Below are positions 1 through 6,284 of a stretch of DNA of 12,130 nucleotides, piece after piece. The stretch spans positions 1-12,130 of the forward strand of contig JAVBPM010000022.1 of the NCBI GenBank assembly GCA_031549605.1, given 5' to 3'. The stretch's first letter is position 1; every line of letters starts with the position of its first letter. The notes beneath the pieces were generated by a model. It was not told the origin of the DNA. It made no database searches and saw only the letters and a program-made list of their open reading frames with translations. The translations under genes and the position numbers were made by a program. Origin of the DNA: WRAI01 sp031549605 (GTDB lineage Bacteria; Bacillota; Clostridia; Oscillospirales; UBA929).

Positions 1-5
1 GACCA

Positions 6-1385
6 ATGGCTAATATGCAGCAACACAAAACGCCCATGCCCGAACAGGCGCCCGCCGTACGCGCCAAAAACTTTGACGAGGTGGCCTGCGGCTACACTGA
101 GTCCGACGCCAGAACCGAGGCGGCGCGCTGCCTGCAATGCAAGCACAAGCCGTGTGTCAAGGGCTGCCCCGTCGGCGTTGACATCCCCGGCTTTATCGCC
201 AAAATCGCCGAGGGCGACGACGCCGGCGCCATCGCCTGTATCAAGCAAACCAACGCGCTGCCCGCCGTCTGCGGCCGCGTTTGCCCACAGGAGAGCCAGT
301 GCGAGCGCCTGTGCGTGCGCGGCATCAAGGGCGAGCCGGTCGCCATCGGACGGCTCGAGCGCTACGCCGCCGACACCGCCATGGCCGCCGACACCACGCC
401 TGTGGTGGAACAACCGACGCCCAACGGCCGACGCGTGGCTGTCGTTGGCGCCGGTCCTGCCGGACTGACCTGCGCCGGCACACTGGCCGCACAGGGCTTT
501 GACGTCACGATTTTCGAGGCGCTGCACAAGCCGGGCGGTGTGCTGGTCTACGGCATCCCCGAGTTCCGGCTGCCCAAGGCCATTGTCCAGCGCGAGATTG
601 ACGCGTTGATAGCTGTCGGCGTCAAGCTGGAGACCAACTGCGTGGTGGGTCGCACCGTCAGCATTGACGAGCTGTTTGACGAGGGCTTTGAGGCCGTGTT
701 CATCGGCTCGGGCGCCGGTCTGCCCAACTTTATGAAAATTCCCGGCGAGCAGCTCAACGGCGTGTTTTCGGCCAACGAGTTTCTGACGCGGGTTAATTTG
801 ATGAAAGCCTACGAGGACACGTCGCGCACGCCGCTGCACCGCGGCAGGCGCGTCTGCGTGGTCGGCGGCGGCAACGTCGCAATGGACGCGGCGCGCAGCG
901 CGCTGCGACTGGGCGCCGACAGCGTGACCATCGTCTACCGCCGCACCGAGGCCGAGCTGCCGGCGCGACTGGAGGAAGTCCACCACGCGCACGAGGAGGG
1001 CGTGCAGTTCCACTTCCTCACCTCCCCCACCGCCGTGCTGGGCGACGACAAGGGCTGGGTCACGGGGCTGCAATGCGAGCAAATGGAGCTGGGTGAGCCT
1101 GACGCGTCGGGGCGCCGACGCCCCGTGCGCGTGGAAAACAGCGCATTCACCATCGACTGCGACAGCGTGATTATGGCCATCGGCACCTCGCCCAACCGGC
1201 TGATTAGCGAGACAACGCCGGGTCTGGACACCAACAAATGGGGCTGTTTGGTCACGGTCAACGAGCAGGGACTGACGACCAAGCAAAATGTCTACGCCGG
1301 CGGCGACGCCGTCACCGGCGCGGCGACGGTAATTCTGGCCATGGGCGCCGGTCGCGAAGCGGCAAAGGCACTGGCCGAAGACTAA
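6..1385 (+). CDS. gltA: NADPH-dependent glutamate synthase small subunit-type oxidoreductase (GltA/NfnB family)
   Basis: This 459-residue cytoplasmic flavoprotein belongs to the GltD/GltA/NfnB family, which moves electrons between NAD(P)H, FAD and iron-sulfur clusters. Members act in glutamate synthesis or, paired with an NfnA/SudB subunit, in ferredoxin:NADPH electron bifurcation. The N-terminal ferredoxin-like region has two four-cysteine sets, C42/C45/C50/C54 and C89/C93/C99/C103. The FAD Rossmann motif GAGPAG lies at 148-153 and the NADPH motif GGGNVAMD at 287-294. A C-terminal GDAVTGAATVILAMGAGR segment (433-450) closes the FAD site. The length fits the single-subunit clostridial GltA form. 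The ATG at 6 is very near the window edge, so its ribosome site cannot be judged. A TAA in another frame at 11-13 could end an overlapping upstream gene such as nfnA/sudB, but this is not provable here. The family is certain; the choice between GltA and NfnB is not. Confidence 0.93.
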   Translation: MANMQQHKTPMPEQAPAVRAKNFDEVACGYTESDARTEAARCLQCKHKPCVKGCPVGVDIPGFIAKIAEGDDAGAIACIKQTNALPAVCGRVCPQESQCERLCVRGIKGEPVAIGRLERYAADTAMAADTTPVVEQPTPNGRRVAVVGAGPAGLTCAGTLAAQGFDVTIFEALHKPGGVLVYGIPEFRLPKAIVQREIDALIAVGVKLETNCVVGRTVSIDELFDEGFEAVFIGSGAGLPNFMKIPGEQLNGVFSANEFLTRVNLMKAYEDTSRTPLHRGRRVCVVGGGNVAMDAARSALRLGADSVTIVYRRTEAELPARLEEVHHAHEEGVQFHFLTSPTAVLGDDKGWVTGLQCEQMELGEPDASGRRRPVRVENSAFTIDCDSVIMAIGTSPNRLISETTPGLDTNKWGCLVTVNEQGLTTKQNVYAGGDAVTGAATVILAMGAGREAAKALAED

Positions 1386-1397
1386 ACACAGTTTGAC

Positions 1398-1439
1398 ATA
1401 ACACGAGGGGCGGCGCATTTGCGCCGCCCCTCGTGTTAT
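1398..1439. terminator. Perfect 19-bp hairpin between convergent genes
   Basis: Positions 1398-1416 are exactly complementary to 1421-1439 around the 4-nt loop ATTT, giving a very GC-rich 19-bp stem. It sits 12 bp after the gltA stop and 18 bp before the end of the opposing lipoprotein gene, so it can serve both strands. There is no real T-tract on either side. It may act as a strong transcript-end stabiliser or a non-canonical bidirectional terminator. Confidence 0.75.
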
Positions 1440-1457
1440 TCGCTGCGATGGACTGTG

Positions 1458-2252
1458 TCAACTGCCGGACAGGGACACCGGCGCAAAGCCCAGAGGCTCA
1501 AACAGGCTTAAATCCAACGTGTCGGTGTCAACCCAGAGCATGACAATCAGCGTGTCGTAAATGATAGAGACATATTTTCGTTGCGTCTGAGAAGCTACCA
1601 TCACACGCGCGGGCACGGTACGGTCGGACAGCGAGAGCTGAGTATCATAGATTTCTGAATAGTAGGTCAAATTTGGGTTACTTGGACTTGGGGCATCGGG
1701 AAAGAAGTCGTCGATAAACGTTGGAAAGCCCTCGGCATTGGCCTCGGCAGCCTGTGCCTCATCCAAATAGACCGTGCTCACCATTATGAGCGTGTCATCG
1801 ACCTTGAGATAGTACCGCAGCCATGACAGGTTGTACAAGGAACTGTGCAGGATATCGATGGGAGTATTACCATCGTTGCGAATATAAAGTGGTGCGGGAT
1901 TGATGTCACCCCATGTCGGCACATAGAGATAGCCCAGCTCGTTGATGCGGTTGACAAAGCCGCGATAGCCGCCCTTGCCCCATTTTTCCTCCTCCGCCGC
2001 CTCGACCTCAAGGATATAGTCCTCGGCCACCGGCGTCCGCATGGCCTGCGTCAACGCTTCGTAGGAATCGTAATCTTGATAGTAGTGAACAATCATGGGG
2101 GTATCCCCATGGGACAAATCGGTACCGCTCTGCACCGTGGGCGACGCGGTGATTGTCGGGACGGCCGACGACGCCGGCGCGGCGGGGCGTTCCGATTGGC
2201 AAGCCGACAGCGAGAAGATGCCAACTAGCGCAAAGACTATGATTCTTTTCAT
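1458..2252 (-). CDS. Lipoprotein paralogue 1 of a three-gene array, function unknown
   Basis: This 264-residue protein is predicted to be exported and lipid-anchored on the outer face of the membrane. It starts MKRIIVFALVG and has the lipobox LSAC, so Cys18 would be the lipidated residue. A short Ala/Ser/Thr/Pro-rich tether follows (about 22-50). The folded part contains the segment VAEDYILEVEAAEEEKWGKG, shared exactly by all three paralogues, and ends in a shared tail, SLFEPLGF then PVSLSGS. I do not recognise the family. The ATG at 2250-2252 is supported by GGAGGG about 6 nt upstream. It is the last gene of the probable protease-lipoprotein operon. Its central and C-terminal parts (FFPDAPSPSNPNLTYYSEIY, then SQTQRKYVSIIYDTLIVMLW) are the most diverged of the three. 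Its 5' end is almost identical to that of the gene at 3094-3885. Confidence 0.85.
   Translation of the reverse strand: MKRIIVFALVGIFSLSACQSERPAAPASSAVPTITASPTVQSGTDLSHGDTPMIVHYYQDYDSYEALTQAMRTPVAEDYILEVEAAEEEKWGKGGYRGFVNRINELGYLYVPTWGDINPAPLYIRNDGNTPIDILHSSLYNLSWLRYYLKVDDTLIMVSTVYLDEAQAAEANAEGFPTFIDDFFPDAPSPSNPNLTYYSEIYDTQLSLSDRTVPARVMVASQTQRKYVSIIYDTLIVMLWVDTDTLDLSLFEPLGFAPVSLSGS
1938..2074 (-). repeat. 137-bp homogenised block, copy 1
   Basis: This coding block of lipoprotein paralogue 1 matches 3571-3707 at all but one position and 2772-2908 at all but two. Both variable sites are silent (Ala GCG/GCA and Arg CGG/CGT). It is far more similar than the flanking parts of the same genes. Confidence 0.9.
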
Positions 2253-2263
2253 GGTACACCCTC

Positions 2264-2290
2264 CTAGCGTGTGTGATGGTCCACCAGATG
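2264..2290 (-). pseudogene. Leftover 3' end of the metalloprotease gene
   Basis: These 27 bp read HLVDHHTR-stop on the minus strand. They are identical base for base to the last eight codons and stop of the metalloprotease gene at 3897-3923. Here they stand alone between two lipoprotein genes, with the stop codon touching the ribosome site of the 1458-2252 gene. This is best read as a scar: the duplicated unit that created this copy began inside the protease gene. The similarity to the other locus stops after the shared GATG. Confidence 0.85.
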
Positions 2291-2294
2291 TCCA

Positions 2295-3050
2295 TCAACT
2301 GCCGGACAAGGACACCGGCGCAAAGCCCAGCGGCTCAAACAGGCTCAAATCCAACGTGTCGGTGTCAATCCAGAGTGCAACAAGCATAGTGTCGTAGACA
2401 AAATGAACATATTTGCGCGGCGTATCGGATTCGATCATCACACGCGCCGGCACTGAGCGAGTGCCAATCGTAACCTGCGTGTCATAGACGTTTGAATAGC
2501 CACTGCTAAAGCTGTCCGGCCTTGGGACGGTTTCGCAGAAGTCGTCGATAAACGTCGGGAATCCCTCGGCGTTGGCCTCGGCAGCCAGCGCCTCGTCCAG
2601 ATAGGCCGTGCTCACCATAATGAGCGTGTCATCGCCCTTGAGGTAGTACCGCTGCCAAGTCAGGTTGTACAGGTCGCTGTGAAGAATGCTAATCGGGCTG
2701 AAGCCCTCGCCGCGGATGTACAGCGGTGCGGGATTGGTATCACCCCACGTCGGCACATAAAAGCAACCCAGCTCGTTGATGCGGTTGACAAAGCCGCGAT
2801 AGCCGCCCTTGCCCCATTTTTCCTCCTCCGCTGCCTCGACCTCAAGGATATAGTCCTCGGCCACCGGCGTACGCATGGCCTGCGTCAACGCTTCGTAGGA
2901 ATCGTAATGCTGATAATAGTCGATAATGGTGGGAACGATGCAAACCGAAGGTTCAACCACGGGCGACGTTACTGTTGTGGTACTTTCTGCCTCTTGGCAG
3001 GACGACAACAACGGAACGGTGAGCAGCAGTAGCAAGAGCATTTTTCTCAT
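2295..3050 (-). CDS. Lipoprotein paralogue 2, function unknown
   Basis: This 251-residue predicted lipoprotein starts MRKMLLLLLLTVPLLSSC, with lipobox LSSC and lipidated Cys18. I place the start at the ATG at 3048-3050 because AGGAGGT lies 7 nt upstream. An in-frame GTG at 3057-3059 lies between that ribosome site and the ATG and is unlikely to be used. Its signal peptide and tether are unrelated in sequence to those of the other two copies and are shorter. From DYYQHYDSYEALTQAM onward it aligns along its full length with them. Its C-terminal half (DFCETVPRPDSFSS, then YDTQVTIGTR) closely matches paralogue 3 but not paralogue 1. The gap to paralogue 3 upstream is 43 bp and to paralogue 1 downstream is 42 bp, with no obvious promoter, which is consistent with co-transcription. 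Confidence 0.85.
   Translation of the reverse strand: MRKMLLLLLLTVPLLSSCQEAESTTTVTSPVVEPSVCIVPTIIDYYQHYDSYEALTQAMRTPVAEDYILEVEAAEEEKWGKGGYRGFVNRINELGCFYVPTWGDTNPAPLYIRGEGFSPISILHSDLYNLTWQRYYLKGDDTLIMVSTAYLDEALAAEANAEGFPTFIDDFCETVPRPDSFSSGYSNVYDTQVTIGTRSVPARVMIESDTPRKYVHFVYDTMLVALWIDTDTLDLSLFEPLGFAPVSLSGS
2772..2908 (-). repeat. 137-bp homogenised block, copy 2
   Basis: This is the middle copy of the block. It differs from copy 3 at one silent position and from copy 1 at two. Confidence 0.9.
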
Positions 3051-3093
3051 GGTACACACCTCCTATTTGCCAGCGATGGTCAAGCGATGTCCA

Positions 3094-3885
3094 TCAACTG
3101 CCTGACAGGGACACCGGCGTAAAGCCCAGCGGCTCAAACAGGCTCAAATCCAACGTGTCGGTGTCAATCCAGAGTTCAACAAGCATGGTGTCGTAGACAA
3201 AATAAACATATTTGCGCGGCGTTTCGGATTCGATCATCACGCGCGCCGGCACTGTGCGAGTGCCAATCGTAACCTGCGTGTCATAGACGTCGGAATAGCT
3301 ACTGCTAAAGCTGTCCGGCCTTGGGACGGTTTCGCAGAAGTCTCCGATAAATGTTGGAAAGCCCTCGGCGTTGGCCTCGGCAGCCAGCGCCTCGTCCAGA
3401 TAGGCCGTGCTTACCATAATCAGCGCGCCGTCGACTTCAAGGTAGAACCACAGCCAAGTCAAGTTGTACAAGGAACTGTGCAGGATATCGATGGGACTAT
3501 TACCATCGCTGCGTATACAAAGCGGTGCGGGATTGGTATCACCCCACGTCGGCACATAAAAACAGCCCAACTCGTTGATGCGGTTGACAAAGCCGCGATA
3601 GCCGCCCTTGCCCCATTTTTCCTCCTCCGCCGCCTCGACCTCAAGGATATAGTCCTCGGCCACCGGCGTACGCATGGCCTGCGTCAACGCTTCGTAGGAA
3701 TCGTAATCTTGATAGTAGTGAACGATCAAAGGGACAGACCCGTGTGATGAATCGGTGCCGCTCTGCACCGTCGGCGACGCGGTATTTGGCGGGACGGCCG
3801 ACGACGCCGGCGCGGCGGGGCGTTCCGATTGGCAAGCCGACAGCGAGAAGATGCCAACTAGCGCAAAGACTATAATTCTTTTCAT
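3094..3885 (-). CDS. Lipoprotein paralogue 3 (mosaic), function unknown
   Basis: This 263-residue predicted lipoprotein is anchored at Cys18 of lipobox LSAC. The ATG at 3883-3885 is chosen over a longer frame reaching 3945, because GGAGGG stands about 6 nt upstream of it and the signal peptide MKRIIVFALVG begins there. The first third is nearly identical to paralogue 1. CFYVPTWGDTNPAPL and the C-terminal half (STAYLDEALAAEANAEGFP, then DFCETVPRPDSFSS) match paralogue 2. In between, GNSPIDILHSSLYNL again follows paralogue 1. The gene therefore looks like a recombinant of the other two, or their donor. It follows the metalloprotease by 11 bp, and the protease stop codon TAG is part of its TAGGAGGG ribosome site. 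This suggests translational coupling and a joint role at the cell surface. Confidence 0.85.
   Translation of the reverse strand: MKRIIVFALVGIFSLSACQSERPAAPASSAVPPNTASPTVQSGTDSSHGSVPLIVHYYQDYDSYEALTQAMRTPVAEDYILEVEAAEEEKWGKGGYRGFVNRINELGCFYVPTWGDTNPAPLCIRSDGNSPIDILHSSLYNLTWLWFYLEVDGALIMVSTAYLDEALAAEANAEGFPTFIGDFCETVPRPDSFSSSYSDVYDTQVTIGTRTVPARVMIESETPRKYVYFVYDTMLVELWIDTDTLDLSLFEPLGFTPVSLSGS
3571..3707 (-). repeat. 137-bp homogenised block, copy 3
   Basis: This is the promoter-proximal copy of the block. It lies exactly 1633 bp from copy 1, the same offset as the two gene starts and the duplicated protease tail. Confidence 0.9.
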
Positions 3886-3896
3886 GGTATACCCTC

Positions 3897-5813
3897 CTAG
3901 CGTGTGTGATGGTCCACCAGATGAGCCCTCATCTCGTTTTTGCATGGCTCACAGATGGCATCGGCGGCATGAATATTAAAGAAATTGGCATCGTACATGA
4001 CACAAGATGCGGGTCGCATATTGGCCTGCTGGCATTCAGAACAAATGTCACGGTTTGCGCAGCTTGTCTTATCGCCCGGTATCTTCTCATCATGATAATG
4101 ATCACGGGCGCCGAGTTGGTGATTCATTTCATGCATAAAAGTACCCTCAATTTGCTCAACCCGTTTGTGTGTAAATGCACGTTGCAGCAGCGCAATAAAA
4201 CGACCGGATGAAAAACTGCGCGCTACGTAGTCCTCACCAAACCGCTTCAGTTCCACAAAATGACAAGTCCAAAGGACAGCCGTGGTATTTTTCTTTTCCG
4301 GCACTTGCGCTAAAAACCGCGACTGGACGTGGCCACTTTCATAGTGTTCCGGGTGGGCGCATCGAACCAGGTCGGTATAGCTTTGCGGGTTTTTACAGAG
4401 GTCCATCTCCGATTCAAAATGCGAAGTCGTCCAAAACATTTCACATTGCAGTAGTGTTTTATACCTGCCGGCCACCGACAGCATCACCGAATTGAGAAAC
4501 ACCGTCGAAGCGTCGTTGGTTTCATTGTAAAAGACCGAGAACCCATTATCAAACCGGTTTTCTACATTGACCGTATACGGCAGGCATGTTTTGCAGCCGC
4601 TGTGAGGGTCTGTTTTGTTCAGCTGTTCTTGCTTACCACACAGGGTGCAGTTGCGCCAATAGTGCGGATGGGTATACACCGTTTGGTTCGTCCACGTGTG
4701 GTAGCCGCAATCCTTGCAGCTATTGCTGTCTGTGGCACCGGTGCCATGTGGCTTGGTGTGATAGCGCCCGTTATACACCACCGCTGAGCAACGTGTGCAC
4801 TGATTCCACTCGCGATGTCCCCGGTCAGTAGTGTGATCGGCGTCCCAATACAAGCTACCTAGTGTGTGACCGACGGGCGGAAAGCTCTGCCCGCATTCGC
4901 AGTAGCCGGTAAATTGGCAATGGCTGTAGGTGGGTGCGTGGCTGCCGCAGTCTCTGCAGGTGCCACTGCCTGTGGCGCCGGATCCGTGTTTCTTGGTAAG
5001 GCTGGCCCCTGTGTACACTTTAGTCTGACAGCGACTGCAAGACTGATATTGCCGGTGTCCTACGCCGGACGTATGCTCAACATCGTGGTATTTCGTCCCT
5101 AAATCGTGGCCGGGCGGTGCAAACGTCTGGCCGCAAACACAGCTGCCGGGGTAATTGCAAGAGCTGTAAGTTGGCGAGTGGCTGCCACAGCTAGCGCAGG
5201 TCCCGCTGCCTGTGGCGCCGCTACCGTGCGGCTTAGTCATGCTGTCTCCTGTGTACACTTTGGTCGAACAGCGACTGCAGGTCTGGTATTGCCGATGCCC
5301 CACGCCGGGCGTATGTGCAACATCGTGATACTTTGTTCCCAACGTATGGCCGGGCGGTGCAAAGGTCTGGCCACAAACACAACTGCCCGGATAACTACAC
5401 GTAACGTAAGATGGGGTGTGGCTACCACAGCTTACGCAGGTGCCGCTGCCTGTGGCGCCATTGCCGTGCTTCTTGGTAAGGCTGGCCCCAGTGTACACTT
5501 TAGTCTGACAGCGACTGCAGGACTGGTACTGCCGGTGTCCTACGCCGGGCGTATGTTCAACATCGTGATACTTGCTGCCCAAGCTATGACCGCTGGGCGC
5601 AAACGTCTGGCCGCATACGGTACAGCGCGCCACTCCGCTACAGCCGTATGGCCAACTCAAATTGTGCGTGGAACAGGCCGCCCGTACGGTGGTTGTCAAC
5701 CACGTACATCCGGCTAAAAGCAAGACCACGCACAAAGCGAACCGAACTGTCGATCTCCACCTCTCCTTCATTATACGCCTATCCTTCGCTATTTGGCAAC
5801 CCAATTGCCCCAT
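3897..5813 (-). CDS. Secreted zinc metalloprotease with four Cys/His-rich 80-residue repeats
   Basis: This 638-residue exported protein joins a repeat stalk to a C-terminal peptidase. A hydrophobic segment at about 25-42 is preceded by basic residues. It offers both a lipobox-like LAGC (Cys36) and a signal peptidase I site after VRA (about 45), so either a lipid anchor or full secretion is possible. The ATG at 5813 is preferred over Met15, because GGAGG lies 7 nt before it while Met15 has only a weak site. Residues about 59-378 are four repeats of exactly 80 residues, with CGQ(T/S)F at 67, 147, 227 and 307, followed by a partial fifth (379-410). Residues about 411-638 hold the peptidase. HEMNHQLGARDH at 561-572 gives zinc ligands H561 and H565, catalytic E562, and D571 or H572 as third ligand. 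SCVMYD at 603-608 looks like a metzincin Met-turn. Cys-rich CSEC and CEPC flank that region. It leads the probable operon with three lipoproteins. The substrate is unknown. Confidence 0.82.
   Translation of the reverse strand: MGQLGCQIAKDRRIMKERWRSTVRFALCVVLLLAGCTWLTTTVRAACSTHNLSWPYGCSGVARCTVCGQTFAPSGHSLGSKYHDVEHTPGVGHRQYQSCSRCQTKVYTGASLTKKHGNGATGSGTCVSCGSHTPSYVTCSYPGSCVCGQTFAPPGHTLGTKYHDVAHTPGVGHRQYQTCSRCSTKVYTGDSMTKPHGSGATGSGTCASCGSHSPTYSSCNYPGSCVCGQTFAPPGHDLGTKYHDVEHTSGVGHRQYQSCSRCQTKVYTGASLTKKHGSGATGSGTCRDCGSHAPTYSHCQFTGYCECGQSFPPVGHTLGSLYWDADHTTDRGHREWNQCTRCSAVVYNGRYHTKPHGTGATDSNSCKDCGYHTWTNQTVYTHPHYWRNCTLCGKQEQLNKTDPHSGCKTCLPYTVNVENRFDNGFSVFYNETNDASTVFLNSVMLSVAGRYKTLLQCEMFWTTSHFESEMDLCKNPQSYTDLVRCAHPEHYESGHVQSRFLAQVPEKKNTTAVLWTCHFVELKRFGEDYVARSFSSGRFIALLQRAFTHKRVEQIEGTFMHEMNHQLGARDHYHDEKIPGDKTSCANRDICSECQQANMRPASCVMYDANFFNIHAADAICEPCKNEMRAHLVDHHTR
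4680..5639 (-). repeat. Four tandem 240-bp repeats in the protease gene
   Basis: The units 5400-5639, 5160-5399, 4920-5159 and 4680-4919 each encode 80 residues, with no length change across the consensus. The second unit carries Cys at 139, 145, 147, 179, 182, 206 and 209 and His at 156, 163, 167, 173, 196 and 212. Units 1 and 3 share KVYTGASLTKKHG. Unit 2 has KVYTGDSMTKPHG but shares YPGSCVCGQTFAPPGH with unit 3. The fourth unit is the most diverged. The Cys/His spacing suggests metal binding or disulfides, but neither is proven. Confidence 0.9.
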
Positions 5814-5876
5814 AATTCAGCCTCCTCTCCTGTTTATTGTTCGCCTCTTTTCCTTATCTTTTTTCCTTCTACTGTC

Positions 5877-5882
5877 ATAATA
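5877..5882 (-). promoter_or_regulatory. Candidate extended -10 promoter of the protease operon
   Basis: On the minus strand TGC-TATTAT reads as an extended -10 element matching TATAAT at five of six bases. No good -35 hexamer stands 16-18 bp upstream, which fits a promoter needing an activator. Transcription would begin near 5870 and give a leader of about 57 nt before the ATG. Confidence 0.4.
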
Positions 5883-5891
5883 GCATCAACG

Positions 5892-5898
5892 TGTTGAA
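5892..5898 (+). promoter_or_regulatory. Spo0A-like box, one mismatch
   Basis: TGTTGAA differs from the 0A box TGTCGAA at one base. It lies 22 bp from the perfect box, in the same orientation and about two helical turns away, at the -35 region of the candidate protease promoter. Confidence 0.35.
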
Positions 5899-5913
5899 AT
5901 AACAGTCATATTT

Positions 5914-5920
5914 TGTCGAA
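5914..5920 (+). promoter_or_regulatory. Consensus Spo0A box upstream of the protease operon
   Basis: TGTCGAA within TTTTGTCGAAAC matches the 0A box known for the sporulation regulator Spo0A. It lies about 45 bp upstream of the inferred protease transcription start, a place usual for an activator. A 7-mer can occur by chance; the nearby second box and the AT-rich surround raise the likelihood. Confidence 0.5.
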
Positions 5921-6136
5921 ACATACGCTAATTGTGACAGTTGATGCAGAACCATCGTAAAGTTACGCACAGCGGCAACAAGTGCCACAGCCTGAGCGCT
6001 GCCCAGCCTACGGACGGAGCGAGGATGTGACAGCCCCCTCACCTGTCCACGCCAAATGCCGCCGTATCTGTACCTTTGCGTTGCGACGGCAGTCCACTTG
6101 TCTTGTCCCTAGCGCCGCCCAGACGGGCATCCGACA

Positions 6137-6166
6137 GTGACCTCTTTCGTAAAAAAATGGTATACT
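6137..6166 (+). promoter_or_regulatory. Candidate upstream promoter of the small membrane protein gene
   Basis: TATACT at 6161-6166 matches the -10 consensus at five of six bases and is preceded by TGG. A weak GTGACC at 6137-6142 stands 18 bp upstream. It would give a leader of about 110 nt. Confidence 0.4.
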
Positions 6167-6234
6167 GTACCGGCACGCACGAAGATTTACCGTGTTGGTT
6201 CTATCGGGGCGAGAGGAATAGCACCACCTCACAC

Positions 6235-6263
6235 TTGCCATCCGCCTCGTAATTTGCTACACT
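6235..6263 (+). promoter_or_regulatory. Candidate proximal promoter of the small membrane protein gene
   Basis: TTGCCA (6235-6240) and TACACT (6258-6263) are separated by exactly 17 bp. Transcription would start near 6270, inside the AAAGGAGG ribosome site (6269-6276), leaving little or none of it in the message. It may therefore be less used than the upstream candidate. Confidence 0.4.
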
Positions 6264-6284
6264 GTCCCAAAGGAGGCGACTCCC

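Larger units (their letters stand above)
5814..6284. other. Divergent intergenic region, 471 bp
   Basis: This region lies between the minus-strand protease gene and the plus-strand membrane protein gene. The part next to the protease (5814-5870) is pyrimidine-rich on the plus strand, meaning a purine-rich leader on the protease transcript. Positions 5870-5940 hold Spo0A-like boxes and a candidate promoter, and 6137-6263 hold candidate promoters for the rightward gene. In 5940-6135 I see no convincing gene, RNA family or repeat. Confidence 0.7.

Noticed and set aside
1984..2000. Internal GAGGAGGAAAAATG that looks like a ribosome site and start inside the lipoprotein genes
   Set aside because: The ATG is out of frame with the lipoprotein and opens no meaningful product. 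The purines encode the conserved Glu-Glu-Glu-Lys run.
3886..3945. Extended N-terminus for lipoprotein 3
   Set aside because: The extra 20 residues overlap the protease 3' end, have no ribosome site, and would bury the lipoprotein signal peptide. The ATG at 3885 has a strong ribosome site.
5106..5717. Plus-strand repetitive open frame of 203 codons opposite the protease repeats
   Set aside because: Its repetition simply mirrors the 240-bp coding repeats on the minus strand; there is no ribosome site or signal.
5955..6040. Possible riboswitch-like sequence (ACGCACAG and GCCACAGCC stretches)
   Set aside because: Fragments recall c-di-GMP-I and cobalamin riboswitch boxes, but the required second-strand elements and pairing could not be found, and the region is over 200 bp from the next start codon.
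6008..6241. Minus-strand open frame of 77 codons in the intergenic region
   Set aside because: The translation has no recognisable pattern, the ribosome site is weak and too close to the start, and it overlaps the candidate promoters of the rightward gene.
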